A stretch of 35,272 nt of DNA from CAZPEV01 sp964585635 (GTDB lineage Bacteria; Zixibacteria; MSB-5A5; GN15; JAAZOE01). The position numbers and the translations under genes are program-made. Position 1 is the stretch's first letter, and each line of letters begins with the position of its first letter. The notes beneath the pieces were generated by a model. That model did not search any database, was not told the origin of the DNA, and saw only the letters and a list, made by a program, of their open reading frames with translations. The DNA lies in contig CAZPEV010000009.1 of the NCBI GenBank assembly GCA_964585635.1, forward strand, positions 1 through 35,272, given 5' to 3'. This document shows positions 17,601-26,712 of this stretch, piece by piece.

Positions 17601-18950
17601 ATGGATATGTTTGACCCCAGATCCGAGCCGGGCGGAGAGCATCACGCCGAGGGCGCGCGGAAACGCCCGCTGGCGGATCGGATGCGCCCCGCGACGTTCG
17701 ATGATTTCGTCGGGCAGGAAAAAATCATCGGACCCGGCACCCCCCTGCGGCGGGCTATCGAATCGAGCCGGGTCGGGTCGATTATCTTCTGGGGCCCGCC
17801 CGGTAGCGGCAAGACCACCTTGGCTTTTCTGATCGCGCAGTCCTGCCAGGGCGAATATCTCCCCTATTCGGCGGTGACCTCCACCATCAAGGAGCTGAAA
17901 GAGGTCATCGCCCTGGCGCGGAAACGACGCGCCCTGCATGGCTCCATCACCTATCTGTTCATCGATGAGATTCACCGTTTCAACAAGGCCCAACAGGATG
18001 CCTTTCTGCCGTTTGTCGAGGACGGGTCGATTATCCTGATCGGGGCCACGACCGAGAACCCGTCGTTCGAGGTCATCACGCCGCTGCTGTCGCGGGTGCG
18101 GGTCTACGTGCTGGAAAGGCTGACGCAGGAGCATATCAAGACCATCATCACCCGCGCACTGGCCGATGAGGCGCGGGGGCTGGGAATGCGGCGCTTGACC
18201 ATCGAACCGAAAGGGTTGGATTTTTTGGCCGACCAGGCCGATGGCGACGCGCGGCGGGCGCTGTCGATTCTGGAGGCGGCCGCCGATGACCTACCCGACG
18301 AGGCGACGGTGTCCTACGATCTGCTCAAAAACATCGCCGGACGGCGCAGCGTCATCTATGACAAGTCGGAGGAAGAGCATTACAACGTCATTTCGGCGCT
18401 GCATAAGTCGCTCCGCGGGGGCGACCCCGACGCGGCGCTGTACTGGCTGGCGCGGATGCTCAAAGGAGGCGAGGAGCCGCTCTATATCCTGCGGCGGCTG
18501 GTGCGGTTTGCCGCCGAGGATGTCGGCCTGGCCGATCCGTTCGCGCTGACCTTCTGCATCTCGGCCACCGAAACCTACCGTTTCCTCGGTTCGCCCGAGG
18601 GGGAACTGGCGATCGCCGAGGCCACAGTTTACCTGGCGACGGCGCCCAAGTCGGTCTCGGTATACAAGGCGTTTGAGGACGCCATGGATGAAGTGGAGAC
18701 GACCGAAAACCTGCCGGTCCCGATGCATATCCGCAACGCCCCGACCCGCCTGATGAAAGAAGCCGGCTACGGGGAAGGATATATCTATCCCCCCGACAGC
18801 GACACGCCGTTTGTGAATCAGACGTTTTTACCGGACAATATCAAAGACCGCCATTTTTATCATCCGACCGATAAAGGACGCGAGCGGAAGATCGCGCAAT
18901 ATTTAGCCGCCTTCCGCCGCTACCGCGCGGAACATCCGTCTAAACGGTAG
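17601..18950 (+). CDS. rarA: Replication-associated recombination protein A (RarA/MgsA), AAA+ ATPase
   Basis: A 449-residue cytosolic AAA+ ATPase of the RarA/MgsA/WRNIP1 family, which acts at stalled replication forks and is related to clamp-loader subunits. Visible motifs: the family N-terminus RPLADRMRPATFDDFVGQEKI, Walker A GPPGSGKTT at 65-73, Walker B FIDEIHRFN around D122-E123, sensor 1 GATTENPSFE, arginine-finger region LLSRVRVY, and the C-terminal tetramerisation part (AEDVGLADPFAL... through NAPTRLMKEAGYGEGYIYPPD). Length is normal. The ATG at 17601 was chosen; a GTG five codons earlier is possible. No Shine-Dalgarno precedes either, and TATATT lies seven bases upstream, which raises leaderless translation. 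Confidence 0.95.
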   Translation: MDMFDPRSEPGGEHHAEGARKRPLADRMRPATFDDFVGQEKIIGPGTPLRRAIESSRVGSIIFWGPPGSGKTTLAFLIAQSCQGEYLPYSAVTSTIKELKEVIALARKRRALHGSITYLFIDEIHRFNKAQQDAFLPFVEDGSIILIGATTENPSFEVITPLLSRVRVYVLERLTQEHIKTIITRALADEARGLGMRRLTIEPKGLDFLADQADGDARRALSILEAAADDLPDEATVSYDLLKNIAGRRSVIYDKSEEEHYNVISALHKSLRGGDPDAALYWLARMLKGGEEPLYILRRLVRFAAEDVGLADPFALTFCISATETYRFLGSPEGELAIAEATVYLATAPKSVSVYKAFEDAMDEVETTENLPVPMHIRNAPTRLMKEAGYGEGYIYPPDSDTPFVNQTFLPDNIKDRHFYHPTDKGRERKIAQYLAAFRRYRAEHPSKR

Positions 18951-18964
18951 CAAACCATGAATTC

Positions 18965-18991
18965 CCGCTCCCAAGTTGGCGGCTGTTTTTT
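18965..18991 (+). terminator. Probable intrinsic terminator of rarA
   Basis: A short CCGC/GCGG stem (18965-18968 with 18979-18982) is followed by CTG and TTTTTT (18986-18991), 15 bases after the rarA stop. The stem is weak but the T run is good. The opposing gene ends at 19034. Confidence 0.5.
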
Positions 18992-19033
18992 ATTTGGGAT
19001 AGACGGTAGCGATTCCCGGTCCGGAGGCTCAAA

Positions 19034-20875
19034 TCATCTCTGCAACTGATACGAGAATAATTGCCAAGCGGTATAGACGTCAGAGCCGGAGGACGGCGTA
19101 CTGGTATGCTCGTCAAAGCGGACCAGGCCGATGCCGGGCGAAAACTTGTATCCGCGCGAATCGTAGTAACCACTATTACTGTACACGTACGTGATGGGCT
19201 GACATAGATATGAAGCGCTGTCTGTTGTGATCGTGACCGCCTTAAAGCCCGCGCAATCGACGTTTCCGAAACTGTGCAGGGGAGGCCAGGGATTGAAGGC
19301 GAATCGGAAGGAGACTTCGAGTGTGTCATTCTCGTAACGGTAGAGGCGCTTATACTGGTCAACATAGTAGCGTGTCCCGCCGACAGTCGAATCGCTCACT
19401 ATTACGATCGAATCGACATGAAGAGTATCAAATGAATAGATGGGCCATTGGCCTTGGGCAACCTGATAAAACCATTTATTGCCGATGGCCAGCGGCAGCA
19501 GGTTCTCTCCCTTCGCCGAAAAGCGCCATGATCGCGAATGGGGCAGGCTCATTCCATCAATATCCTTGATCCCCGTGAGAACCGTCGCCTTGTATTCCTT
19601 TAGAGCGACAAATGGGACATCAGGCTGGAATACCACTATGGAATCGTGGCCTGAGAGCGATCCCGAGAGCCGGCCACCGTTAAATTCCTCAAAGATGAAA
19701 TTGGCCGGAATGATCGTTGTTGAGTCGAGCAGATGGGAAAATACCATGCGTATCGAGGCATCGAGTGGAATACATCCCGCGTCTGAGACCGGATAACTGG
19801 ATGCCAGATCAAATGTGGTGGCAGTTGCGTATTTCGTCGTGAAGGTCCAGGTATGATCGATATGCGCGGTGTGGCCGGTCATACTGGTAATATCGCCATG
19901 AAAAGTCGCGGTATATGCGGTGCGGGGCTGCAAATTGACGGTGGGATGAAACACGACGGAAGTCACCAAGAATTTCAGGGTGCCGCTGACTCCTCCGCTG
20001 ACCGTGAATTCATCCGCAGAAATGGTGGTGGAATCGATAGATTCCGAGAACCGGATGGAGATGTCGGTGCTGACCGAGACCTGCATAGCGCCATTGGTGG
20101 GAAGTTCGGAGACAACATAAGGTTTGCCGAACTTGCCGGTCGTGAAGGTCCAGGAATAATCCTGTCCCAACGTCAGGCCGGCGCTGTCGCTGACTGCCGC
20201 TCTCAAGGTCACCGTATAGGTGTGACTCGATTCCAGACTATCGTTGGGGGTGAAAACCAGGCGGCGGTCGGAGTAAGTAATTGTGCCACCGATATCATTG
20301 CTCAAAAGCACGGTGCCCGAATTTAGGGTCGCGGTATCCATTGCTCGCATAAAGGTCACAATGATCTTGGCGTCGAGCGGAACACCGGTCTGCCCATTGG
20401 CCGGCGAGATGGTAGAGATCAGGGGGTTTCCGGACTCGGCCTGAAACGAGAAAGTGTATCGAGTGGTCATAACGTTGCCGGCCATGTCGGCGATGCCGGA
20501 ATCGATCACGACACGGTATTCAGCGCCACGGTCTAGCTCATGGCCGGGGCAGATAACGACCTTCATGGAGTCACGAGACACGCTGTAAGTAATTCCGCCG
20601 TCCAGGATAAACTTCTTCGCGGTCATGGTCGCGGTGTCCATTGGATTCCGAAAAGTGATGCGAATGCAACTTCGGAGAGGAACATCGACGGCACCATCGA
20701 TAGGGTCGGTTGAATCGATGAACTGGTGCGTCTCGACCGGTGGGGCGGTGACGCCCTGTTTGTCGGATTCACATTGCCAAGATGCAACCATGATCGCGAT
20801 GAATAGCAAGAGGAGCCAGACGCTTGGCCTGTCGCTGAAACGGAAATGTGCTTTCGCTGCCGGTTGAAAAGCCAT
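19034..20875 (-). CDS. Exported protein with tandem SbsA-type (Big_5) Ig-like domains
   Basis: About 613 residues. After an N-terminal hydrophobic segment (WLLLLFIAIMVASW) comes a cysteine in SWQCESD that could be lipidated, though the lipobox is poor. Four Ig-like domains of the Big_5/SbsA type follow (about 50-145, 150-245, 248-345 and 355-450); each has the signature P.DGA..VPL...I.I.F...MD, ..F...., and a Y.Y.FT/TWTF ending. The last ~150 residues (from GENLLPLAIGNKWFYQV) form a different, unrecognised domain of a kind that often follows such repeats. It is probably a cell-surface or periplasmic stalk protein. The ATG at 20875 was chosen; a TTG at 20890 is possible. Confidence 0.8.
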   Translation of the reverse strand: MAFQPAAKAHFRFSDRPSVWLLLLFIAIMVASWQCESDKQGVTAPPVETHQFIDSTDPIDGAVDVPLRSCIRITFRNPMDTATMTAKKFILDGGITYSVSRDSMKVVICPGHELDRGAEYRVVIDSGIADMAGNVMTTRYTFSFQAESGNPLISTISPANGQTGVPLDAKIIVTFMRAMDTATLNSGTVLLSNDIGGTITYSDRRLVFTPNDSLESSHTYTVTLRAAVSDSAGLTLGQDYSWTFTTGKFGKPYVVSELPTNGAMQVSVSTDISIRFSESIDSTTISADEFTVSGGVSGTLKFLVTSVVFHPTVNLQPRTAYTATFHGDITSMTGHTAHIDHTWTFTTKYATATTFDLASSYPVSDAGCIPLDASIRMVFSHLLDSTTIIPANFIFEEFNGGRLSGSLSGHDSIVVFQPDVPFVALKEYKATVLTGIKDIDGMSLPHSRSWRFSAKGENLLPLAIGNKWFYQVAQGQWPIYSFDTLHVDSIVIVSDSTVGGTRYYVDQYKRLYRYENDTLEVSFRFAFNPWPPLHSFGNVDCAGFKAVTITTDSASYLCQPITYVYSNSGYYDSRGYKFSPGIGLVRFDEHTSTPSSGSDVYTAWQLFSYQLQR

Positions 20876-20937
20876 GGTCCTGTTCCGCAATTAGAGCTGT
20901 CCAACTCTCATGAGTGCATATATCCCGCTGCCATTTC

Positions 20938-20965
20938 AATATCGCCCAAAACAGCAAAATGTCAA
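20938..20965 (-). promoter_or_regulatory. Promoter of the Ig-like repeat gene
   Basis: On the minus strand TTGACA (20965-20960) and GATATT (20943-20938) are separated by 16 bases. The start codon is about 60 bases downstream. It follows the priA stop codon, so the two genes need not be co-transcribed. Confidence 0.65.
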
Positions 20966-21087
20966 TCCAAAACTGTTTGACAGAACCAGTTCCGTTGTCC
21001 CTGGAAACCCGCATCCGTCGGCGCAACCGAAAACATGTCACCCGTGACGCAGAGCTACGGAGGTGAAGATTCTTGGAATCAGGGCGG

Positions 21088-23553
21088 CTACATCATGTTC
21101 ATCGGGTCGACGTCGATGATGACGCGAACCTTGGGCGGCAGTCCAAACGATTTGTCCTCCGCCTCCCATCGCCGCAGCCGCGCCAGCACTCGCTTGATCG
21201 CGCCGCACTTGAGAATCAGCCGCCGCCGAAACTGCCCGCGCAGCTTGTACATCGGCGCCGGGGATGGTCCCAGCAAGATGAAAGAAACCGGTCGGACGTC
21301 GTCCCCTGCCGCACCCTCAGCGCCGGGCCCATCGGAGGCGGTCAATCCGGCCAGATGGCCCTCGATCCGGCAGCGAAAGGCCGGGGCCTCTTTCTCCAGC
21401 AGCTTTTCATCCGGCGAAAGCAAGGTGATATTGATCAGCCGTGAGAACGGCGGATAGTGCAGTTCCCGGCGCTCGGCCAGGACCGCCTCGAAGAAGCGGC
21501 GATAGTCCCCGTCGATAAGATGGCCGATCACGGGATGATCGCTGTAGTAGGTCTGGATCATGACCAGGCCGTCGCGGTCGCCGCGCCCGGCCCGGCCGGC
21601 GACTTGAAGCAGCCGGGCATAGCTTTTCTCGGCGGCGCGGAAGTCCGGCATATCCAACCCGATATCGGCCGAAAGCACTCCCACCAGCGTCACCCCTGGA
21701 ATATCCAATCCCTTGGTGACCATCTGCGTCCCGACCAACAGGTCGAATTTCTCCTCGGCGAATTCCCCCAGGATCAGCCGCCCCGATTTACGGGCGGTCT
21801 TGTCGGAATCGATCCGTTCCGCCCTGATATTCTCGAACAGACGCGACAGGTTTTCCTCCACCCGTTGTGTGCCGGTCCCGACGTAGACGAAGTCGGCGGC
21901 ATGGCAATGGGGACATTGCTCCGGCGCCGGCTCCACTCGGTCGCAGAAATGGCATTTGAGTTGATGGCCGATTCGATGGTAGGTCAGCGTCACGCCGCAA
22001 TCGGGACAGGTGGGGACCTGGCCGCATTCGCGGCATTTCAGGCAGGGGGAGAAGCCGCGCCGGTTGAGATAATAGATGACTTGTCCGCCGTCGGCGATAT
22101 GCCGCTCGGTTTCCTGCTTGAGGCGATAGGCCAAGAACGAACACTCGCCGGATATCTTTTCGGTCTTCATGTCCAAGGTCACGATTTGCGGCATCCGGTA
22201 GCCCGATTTTGGACGCTGATCGAGAATCAGCAGGTGATATCGCCCGGTCGTGGCGTTGTGGAACGATTCGATCGAGGGAGAGGCCGATCCGAGGACGATC
22301 GGACAACCAACCATCCGGGCCAGCATGACGGCGGCGTCGCGGCCATGATAGCGCGGCGCGGGATCGTCCTGTTTGTAGGACGAGTCGTGTTCCTCATCGA
22401 CGATTATCAGGCGCAGATTCTTGAGCGGCGCGAAGATAGCCGAGCGCGGCCCGATGACGACCCGGATTTCTCCGGCAGTGATTCTGTCCCGTATCACCAA
22501 TCGCTGGTGATTTGTCAAGCCCGAATGGATCACCGCCACCCGATCGCCGAAGAAAGCGGCAAACGAGGCCAGCAATTGCCCGGCCAGCGGGATTTCCGGG
22601 ACCATCATCAACACCGCCCCGCCGTCATCGACTGCCGCGCGGGCGGCGTGGCAATAGACCATCGTTTTGCCCGAGCCGGTCACCCCATACAGCAGAAACG
22701 GCTCGAAGCGATGGTCCCTCAGGGAGGGAAGGATGGCCTCCAGCGCCTTCTGTTGCGCCTCCAGCAGTGCCATGTGCGGCAGGTCATGACGAATCGGAAA
22801 ATGCGTAAGCTCAGCCACGCCGATTTCATCCATGACCTTTTCGACCAGGGCGTGCTTGGCCAACCTGTCAAGCTGATAGGCGGTCAGGCCAAAATCGGCC
22901 AGAAGTTCCTTGCGGGAATAGACGATGTCGCGGTGAAGATCGGCCAGTTTCCCGGTCCCTTTTAGGTCAAGGGGAACGGCAGCCTCCGTCAGTCGGTATC
23001 CCAGAATCTTCTTGCGCTCTGCCTTCCCTCGATATCGTGTTGCCACGACACCGATTTCCAGCCATCGCTTGATAATCGGCAGGAGACGGCTATCGCGCAT
23101 GATGCTGGTTTCAGCCACAGCACGTCCCTGAAGAAACCGTCGGGCCAGGTCCCGGGTTGCCTGATCGACGCCGTCGATCGATTCGAGAGCCGTTCGGTCG
23201 AGGGCGACAAATTCCAGCGGCGGTTTTTTGGTTCCGGTCCCCGGCAGGGCCGCCGCCAGCGTTTCGCCCAGACCGGCGAAGTAGTAGTCGGCGATCCAGC
23301 GGCAGAAATTGAACAGGTCAGGGGGAAACGGCGAGACGGCATCGATTCGTTCTTTGACATATCGCAGGCGGTATGTGACCGGCTCGCTTTGATAATTCAC
23401 GTGGAATGCGATCTTGGTACCGGATCCGAACGGGACGAGGAAACGGCACCCCGGCTCCAAATCGCGCCCGTCATCCGGATGGACGCGATAACTAAACAGG
23501 TTGCAATAGGGGCCGATGACGGCCAGGTTGATGATGCCGCGATTTTCCACCAT
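21088..23553 (-). CDS. priA: Primosomal protein N' (PriA helicase)
   Basis: An 821-residue superfamily 2 DNA helicase that reloads the replisome at abandoned forks. The N-terminal 3'-DNA-binding domain (1-100) has the family VPFGSGTK segment. Walker A is GVTGSGKT at 290-297, the DEAH-type box is DEEH at 386-389, and GSASPSIES follows. The zinc-binding insertion (about 500-550) has its eight cysteines as paired CxxC motifs. The C-terminal helicase lobe contains GTQMVTKGLDIPGVTLVGVL and QVAGRAGRG. Length is slightly above the E. coli protein. The only possible start is the ATG at 23553; it has no Shine-Dalgarno and directly follows a terminator-like hairpin. It lies in the same reading frame as the upstream TPR gene, 18 codons after that gene's TAA. 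Confidence 0.96.
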   Translation of the reverse strand: MVENRGIINLAVIGPYCNLFSYRVHPDDGRDLEPGCRFLVPFGSGTKIAFHVNYQSEPVTYRLRYVKERIDAVSPFPPDLFNFCRWIADYYFAGLGETLAAALPGTGTKKPPLEFVALDRTALESIDGVDQATRDLARRFLQGRAVAETSIMRDSRLLPIIKRWLEIGVVATRYRGKAERKKILGYRLTEAAVPLDLKGTGKLADLHRDIVYSRKELLADFGLTAYQLDRLAKHALVEKVMDEIGVAELTHFPIRHDLPHMALLEAQQKALEAILPSLRDHRFEPFLLYGVTGSGKTMVYCHAARAAVDDGGAVLMMVPEIPLAGQLLASFAAFFGDRVAVIHSGLTNHQRLVIRDRITAGEIRVVIGPRSAIFAPLKNLRLIIVDEEHDSSYKQDDPAPRYHGRDAAVMLARMVGCPIVLGSASPSIESFHNATTGRYHLLILDQRPKSGYRMPQIVTLDMKTEKISGECSFLAYRLKQETERHIADGGQVIYYLNRRGFSPCLKCRECGQVPTCPDCGVTLTYHRIGHQLKCHFCDRVEPAPEQCPHCHAADFVYVGTGTQRVEENLSRLFENIRAERIDSDKTARKSGRLILGEFAEEKFDLLVGTQMVTKGLDIPGVTLVGVLSADIGLDMPDFRAAEKSYARLLQVAGRAGRGDRDGLVMIQTYYSDHPVIGHLIDGDYRRFFEAVLAERRELHYPPFSRLINITLLSPDEKLLEKEAPAFRCRIEGHLAGLTASDGPGAEGAAGDDVRPVSFILLGPSPAPMYKLRGQFRRRLILKCGAIKRVLARLRRWEAEDKSFGLPPKVRVIIDVDPMNMM

Positions 23554-23558
23554 ATGCC

Positions 23559-23588
23559 AAAAAGGGCAGCCGGGAGGCTGCCCTTTTC
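23559..23588 (-). terminator. Intrinsic terminator between the TPR gene and priA
   Basis: An 8-bp perfect GC-rich stem (23564-23571 with 23576-23583, loop of four) is flanked by runs of A and T on both sides. On the minus strand it ends in TTTTT at 23563-23559, five bases before the priA ATG. A perfect 14-base palindrome, CCACACGCGTGTGG, occupies 23594-23607 directly after the TPR stop codon. Confidence 0.8.
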
Positions 23589-23607
23589 CTTCGCCACACG
23601 CGTGTGG

Positions 23608-24990
23608 TTACATCTTTCGCAAATCCTCTGCGGTTTTCTTGGCCTTTTCGGCCTTCTCGGGTTGATTGGTATATCGATACAGCTCTTCCAATCGCTCCCA
23701 TCCTTCGGCGTTGCCGGGGTCGGTGCTGATCAGCATCTCATAGGGTTTGATCGCTTCCTGAAATTTCCCCATTTGGATATAGGCGCGGCCGAGATAATCC
23801 AGCACACTGGCATCGCTGGAATCAATCGCCATATGCTTGGCGAAGACCTCCGCTGCCTTTTCATTCTGCTGGTTGAGCAGATACAGGATGCCAAGGCGTT
23901 TGAGGGCATCTTTATCGTTGGGGTTGTTGGCGATGATTCGCTCGAAATTCCCCTCCGCCTTCTTTCGGGCGTCCAGCGACTGGGCGTCCAATTGCTTGCG
24001 CTTAGCGTCGGCGTTCTTGGCGCTGTCGGGGACGTCCGATACCGCCACCGCCGCTTCCTGCATCTTCATGAACCAATACTGCCCGGAATTGAACAGCGCC
24101 TGAGTGTTGTCCGGCTCCACGGCCAGGACCTTTTCGTTGTATTCCTGCGCTTTGTCGTATTCGTTTAATTGGCTGTAGGCAATCGACAGATTGATCATGG
24201 CGCTGGTGTTTTTGGGCTCATAATCCAGAAGCCGCTCGAACCATATGATGCCATTCTTCCAATCCGGAATCTCAATGTAGGCATAGGCGATACGGCTGAC
24301 GCTCACGGAATCTTCGCCCTTCAGCCGCATCGCTTCCTTGAATTGATCGATGGCTTCGGCATGCTTTTTCTCCCGCTCCAGCAGAATACCCATGCCGTTA
24401 TATGCCAGATGGTCTTTTGGCTTAAGCTTCTTAGCCATCTCAAAACTATTCAGGCACATAGTGATCGCTTTCTGACGAAGCGCCTCAATGACGTTGGCGG
24501 AATCTTCGGTGGGAGCCCCCGCCTTCATAACCAAGATCGTATCATACTGGCGGAGGTATTCCACGCCGTCGTTGTACGATTCCTCCCAAAACTTCTGCCG
24601 GATGCCATTCATCGTCTTGACATAGTTATCATCCTTGTAGCAATTCCTCCGAGCATCCGCGGGGACGGATTGGTCGGCGCAGGCCGTCTCAACCGAGTCG
24701 AAATAGGCGATCATGGTGTCCACGACGTGAATTTCCGCAAAAAAGGCTCCCAGCATGTTGTACACTTCCGGCACCCGCGGGAAACGGCCGGCGGCCTCCC
24801 GCATAAGATCAATTGACGTGTACAGGTCGCTTCTCAGCTTGCTCTTTTTATAGACATGCTGGTACTGGATCTTGGCCGACTGTACATAAGTCGACAACGA
24901 CCACAAGGCCCGGTTTTCCTGGGCCATCGTCGCCGGCGCCAGTATCGCCGCCATCAGCAGAACGGCTATGAACAGGCTGATTTTCTTCAC
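23608..24990 (-). CDS. Secreted/periplasmic tetratricopeptide repeat protein
   Basis: A 460-residue protein with a signal peptide (KKISLFIAVLLMAAILAPATMAQ). Most of the rest is TPR: repeats are clear at about 190-260 (AYNGMGILLEREKKHAEAIDQF), 265-330 (MINLSIAYSQLNEYDKAQEY) and 370-450 (LKRLGILYLLNQQNEKAAEVF, LDYLGRAYIQMGKFQEAI). The end is charged (PEKAEKAKKTAEDLRKM). It probably serves as a protein-protein scaffold in the periplasm; no catalytic domain is seen. The GTG at 24990 was chosen because GGGAGG lies six bases before it and the signal peptide begins there; an upstream extension to 25143 looks non-coding. The DUF4139 gene lies 83 bases upstream on the same strand, so the two may be co-transcribed. 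Confidence 0.88.
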   Translation of the reverse strand: MKKISLFIAVLLMAAILAPATMAQENRALWSLSTYVQSAKIQYQHVYKKSKLRSDLYTSIDLMREAAGRFPRVPEVYNMLGAFFAEIHVVDTMIAYFDSVETACADQSVPADARRNCYKDDNYVKTMNGIRQKFWEESYNDGVEYLRQYDTILVMKAGAPTEDSANVIEALRQKAITMCLNSFEMAKKLKPKDHLAYNGMGILLEREKKHAEAIDQFKEAMRLKGEDSVSVSRIAYAYIEIPDWKNGIIWFERLLDYEPKNTSAMINLSIAYSQLNEYDKAQEYNEKVLAVEPDNTQALFNSGQYWFMKMQEAAVAVSDVPDSAKNADAKRKQLDAQSLDARKKAEGNFERIIANNPNDKDALKRLGILYLLNQQNEKAAEVFAKHMAIDSSDASVLDYLGRAYIQMGKFQEAIKPYEMLISTDPGNAEGWERLEELYRYTNQPEKAEKAKKTAEDLRKM

Positions 24991-25073
24991 CTTATCCTCC
25001 CGAGACGTTAAAAAACGGTTCAATTTATGGCATCCTCGGTCAAATGTCAAATTCTCTTTTGGCCACCACTCAC

Positions 25074-26444
25074 TCACTGCCAAGTGTTGCGAACGGTAAA
25101 GTCCACGGTCCCTTTGCCCGCCGCCGGAATGTCCAGCTTCCATTCCACTTCAGTCGCTGACTTCTTGACGAAATCGACCGTCGATTGTGTAATCTCCCAG
25201 TATCCGCCGAGGGATTTCGAGACCACGACCGTGACCGGCGTCTCCTTTTGGTTGCGCACCTCAAGGCTGAAATCGGTCTCGCTGACCTTGTCCGACAAAC
25301 GCCGCTGCGCCACCATGGTCGTCTTGCCGACGATATCGAACGCCTGGCCGATGGTCAATTTGATTTCTTCATTGCGCGGAGTGTGGTCGATCCGGTCCTC
25401 ACCCAACAGGATCATCGATCCATCGGTGTCGGCTTTAAACACCCGCACCCGTCCCGCCGGCAGCGGCATGCCCAGCCCGACTTCCTTGGTGTTGGTGGTT
25501 TTGATATACACCATGACATCGGTCTGGCCGGGATCGGCGGCGTAGCGGAATTCTTTGGTGACGGCCGCCTGCGCCGGGTCGAACATCGATATCTGCTTGA
25601 TTTCGTTATCCGCGATGGTGGCGGGGCGCGGCAGGGTGTACAGATGATATTCGAAGAACGGCTTCTCCTCAAATCCGGCCGCAGCCTTCGGCATCGCCAT
25701 CGTCGCCATTTCCATATCGGCGCGATACACCGGTGCTTCCCGTTGAGCCCGATGGATGTCACCGGCAATAACCTTCAGGGTGGCGTCGGTGTAGGTCTTG
25801 CCGCTGTGGTTATCGATCGAAACCCAGCCGGGCAGGTTCAGCATCTTTTCATCAGCGTCGAGCACACCGACATATTCCGCCTGCCAGTCGATACCGCTGG
25901 TCTGATAACTTACGACGGCGTCGGCGCTGCCGGCAAAGCTGGAATTATAGAGCCAGAACAACGTCGGCCGGGTGATCAATCCTTCCGGCAAATCCGGGAA
26001 GGTCACGTCGCGCACCGTTCCCTGCACGATCGATCTGATTTTGCCGTCGGATTGCCGGATGACCAGATAGCCGCCGGAAAACGACAGCAGCGTCCCGGAG
26101 AACAGCTCCCCCTTCTCGGTGATCACCTCGATCTCATGATCGATATACTTGCCATAGATCTTGTCCGGGCTGACCAGATCATAGGCATAATTCTGCTCCA
26201 GAATCTCCACCGCCAGTTTGGGATCGGTCATCTCGAGCGTCACCGAGGTGGCGTCGATCTGAGACGGGACGTCGGCAAAGGCGATCCGGCCGTTTCCTTG
26301 CGCAAAATCGAGCTTCCGAACCTCCCGCACCACACCCAGATTCGAGTTGTAGACTGTCAGCGAAAGGTTGTCCGCCCACAATAGTGCCGCGCCTGCGACC
26401 AGCAGGATAATCACCACCAGAACCTGTCGCACAATCGAACTCAT
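25074..26444 (-). CDS. DUF4139 domain-containing secreted protein
   Basis: A 456-residue protein with a signal peptide (VVIILLVAGAALLWA). The mature part starts LSLTVYNSNLGVVREVRKLDF, the typical opening of DUF4139/mucoidy-inhibitor A-like proteins, and continues with the domain's features: GRIAFADVPSQIDATSV near residue 55-70, LYNSSFAGSADAVVSYQTSGIDWQAEY around 190-220, and the C-terminal beta sandwich ending in VEWKLDIPAAGKGTVDFTVR. The biochemical function of the family is unknown. Start at 26444 is fixed by AAGGAGG five bases upstream. It probably leads a two-gene transcript with the TPR gene. Confidence 0.88.
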   Translation of the reverse strand: MSSIVRQVLVVIILLVAGAALLWADNLSLTVYNSNLGVVREVRKLDFAQGNGRIAFADVPSQIDATSVTLEMTDPKLAVEILEQNYAYDLVSPDKIYGKYIDHEIEVITEKGELFSGTLLSFSGGYLVIRQSDGKIRSIVQGTVRDVTFPDLPEGLITRPTLFWLYNSSFAGSADAVVSYQTSGIDWQAEYVGVLDADEKMLNLPGWVSIDNHSGKTYTDATLKVIAGDIHRAQREAPVYRADMEMATMAMPKAAAGFEEKPFFEYHLYTLPRPATIADNEIKQISMFDPAQAAVTKEFRYAADPGQTDVMVYIKTTNTKEVGLGMPLPAGRVRVFKADTDGSMILLGEDRIDHTPRNEEIKLTIGQAFDIVGKTTMVAQRRLSDKVSETDFSLEVRNQKETPVTVVVSKSLGGYWEITQSTVDFVKKSATEVEWKLDIPAAGKGTVDFTVRNTWQ

Positions 26445-26712
26445 CGTGGCCTCCTTAGTCTTATACTCAACATACCAGCTTCGCCGTTCCCTTGGCAACC
26501 ATAAATATCCGTCAAGGGTATCACATCTATTGACAAATACAAGACGGGGTTGTTTTTCTTCCCGACCAATTTAAGGCACGACCGACGGCGATATTCATTA
26601 TCATGGATTGATATGGGCGACAAGAAGATCGCAGCCGATGGAGAATGGGAAGAGTCGACCATGGTCGTCTACATTCGGCAGGGGCGAGGCGGCCCAAACG
26701 GCGGCACGGTTC

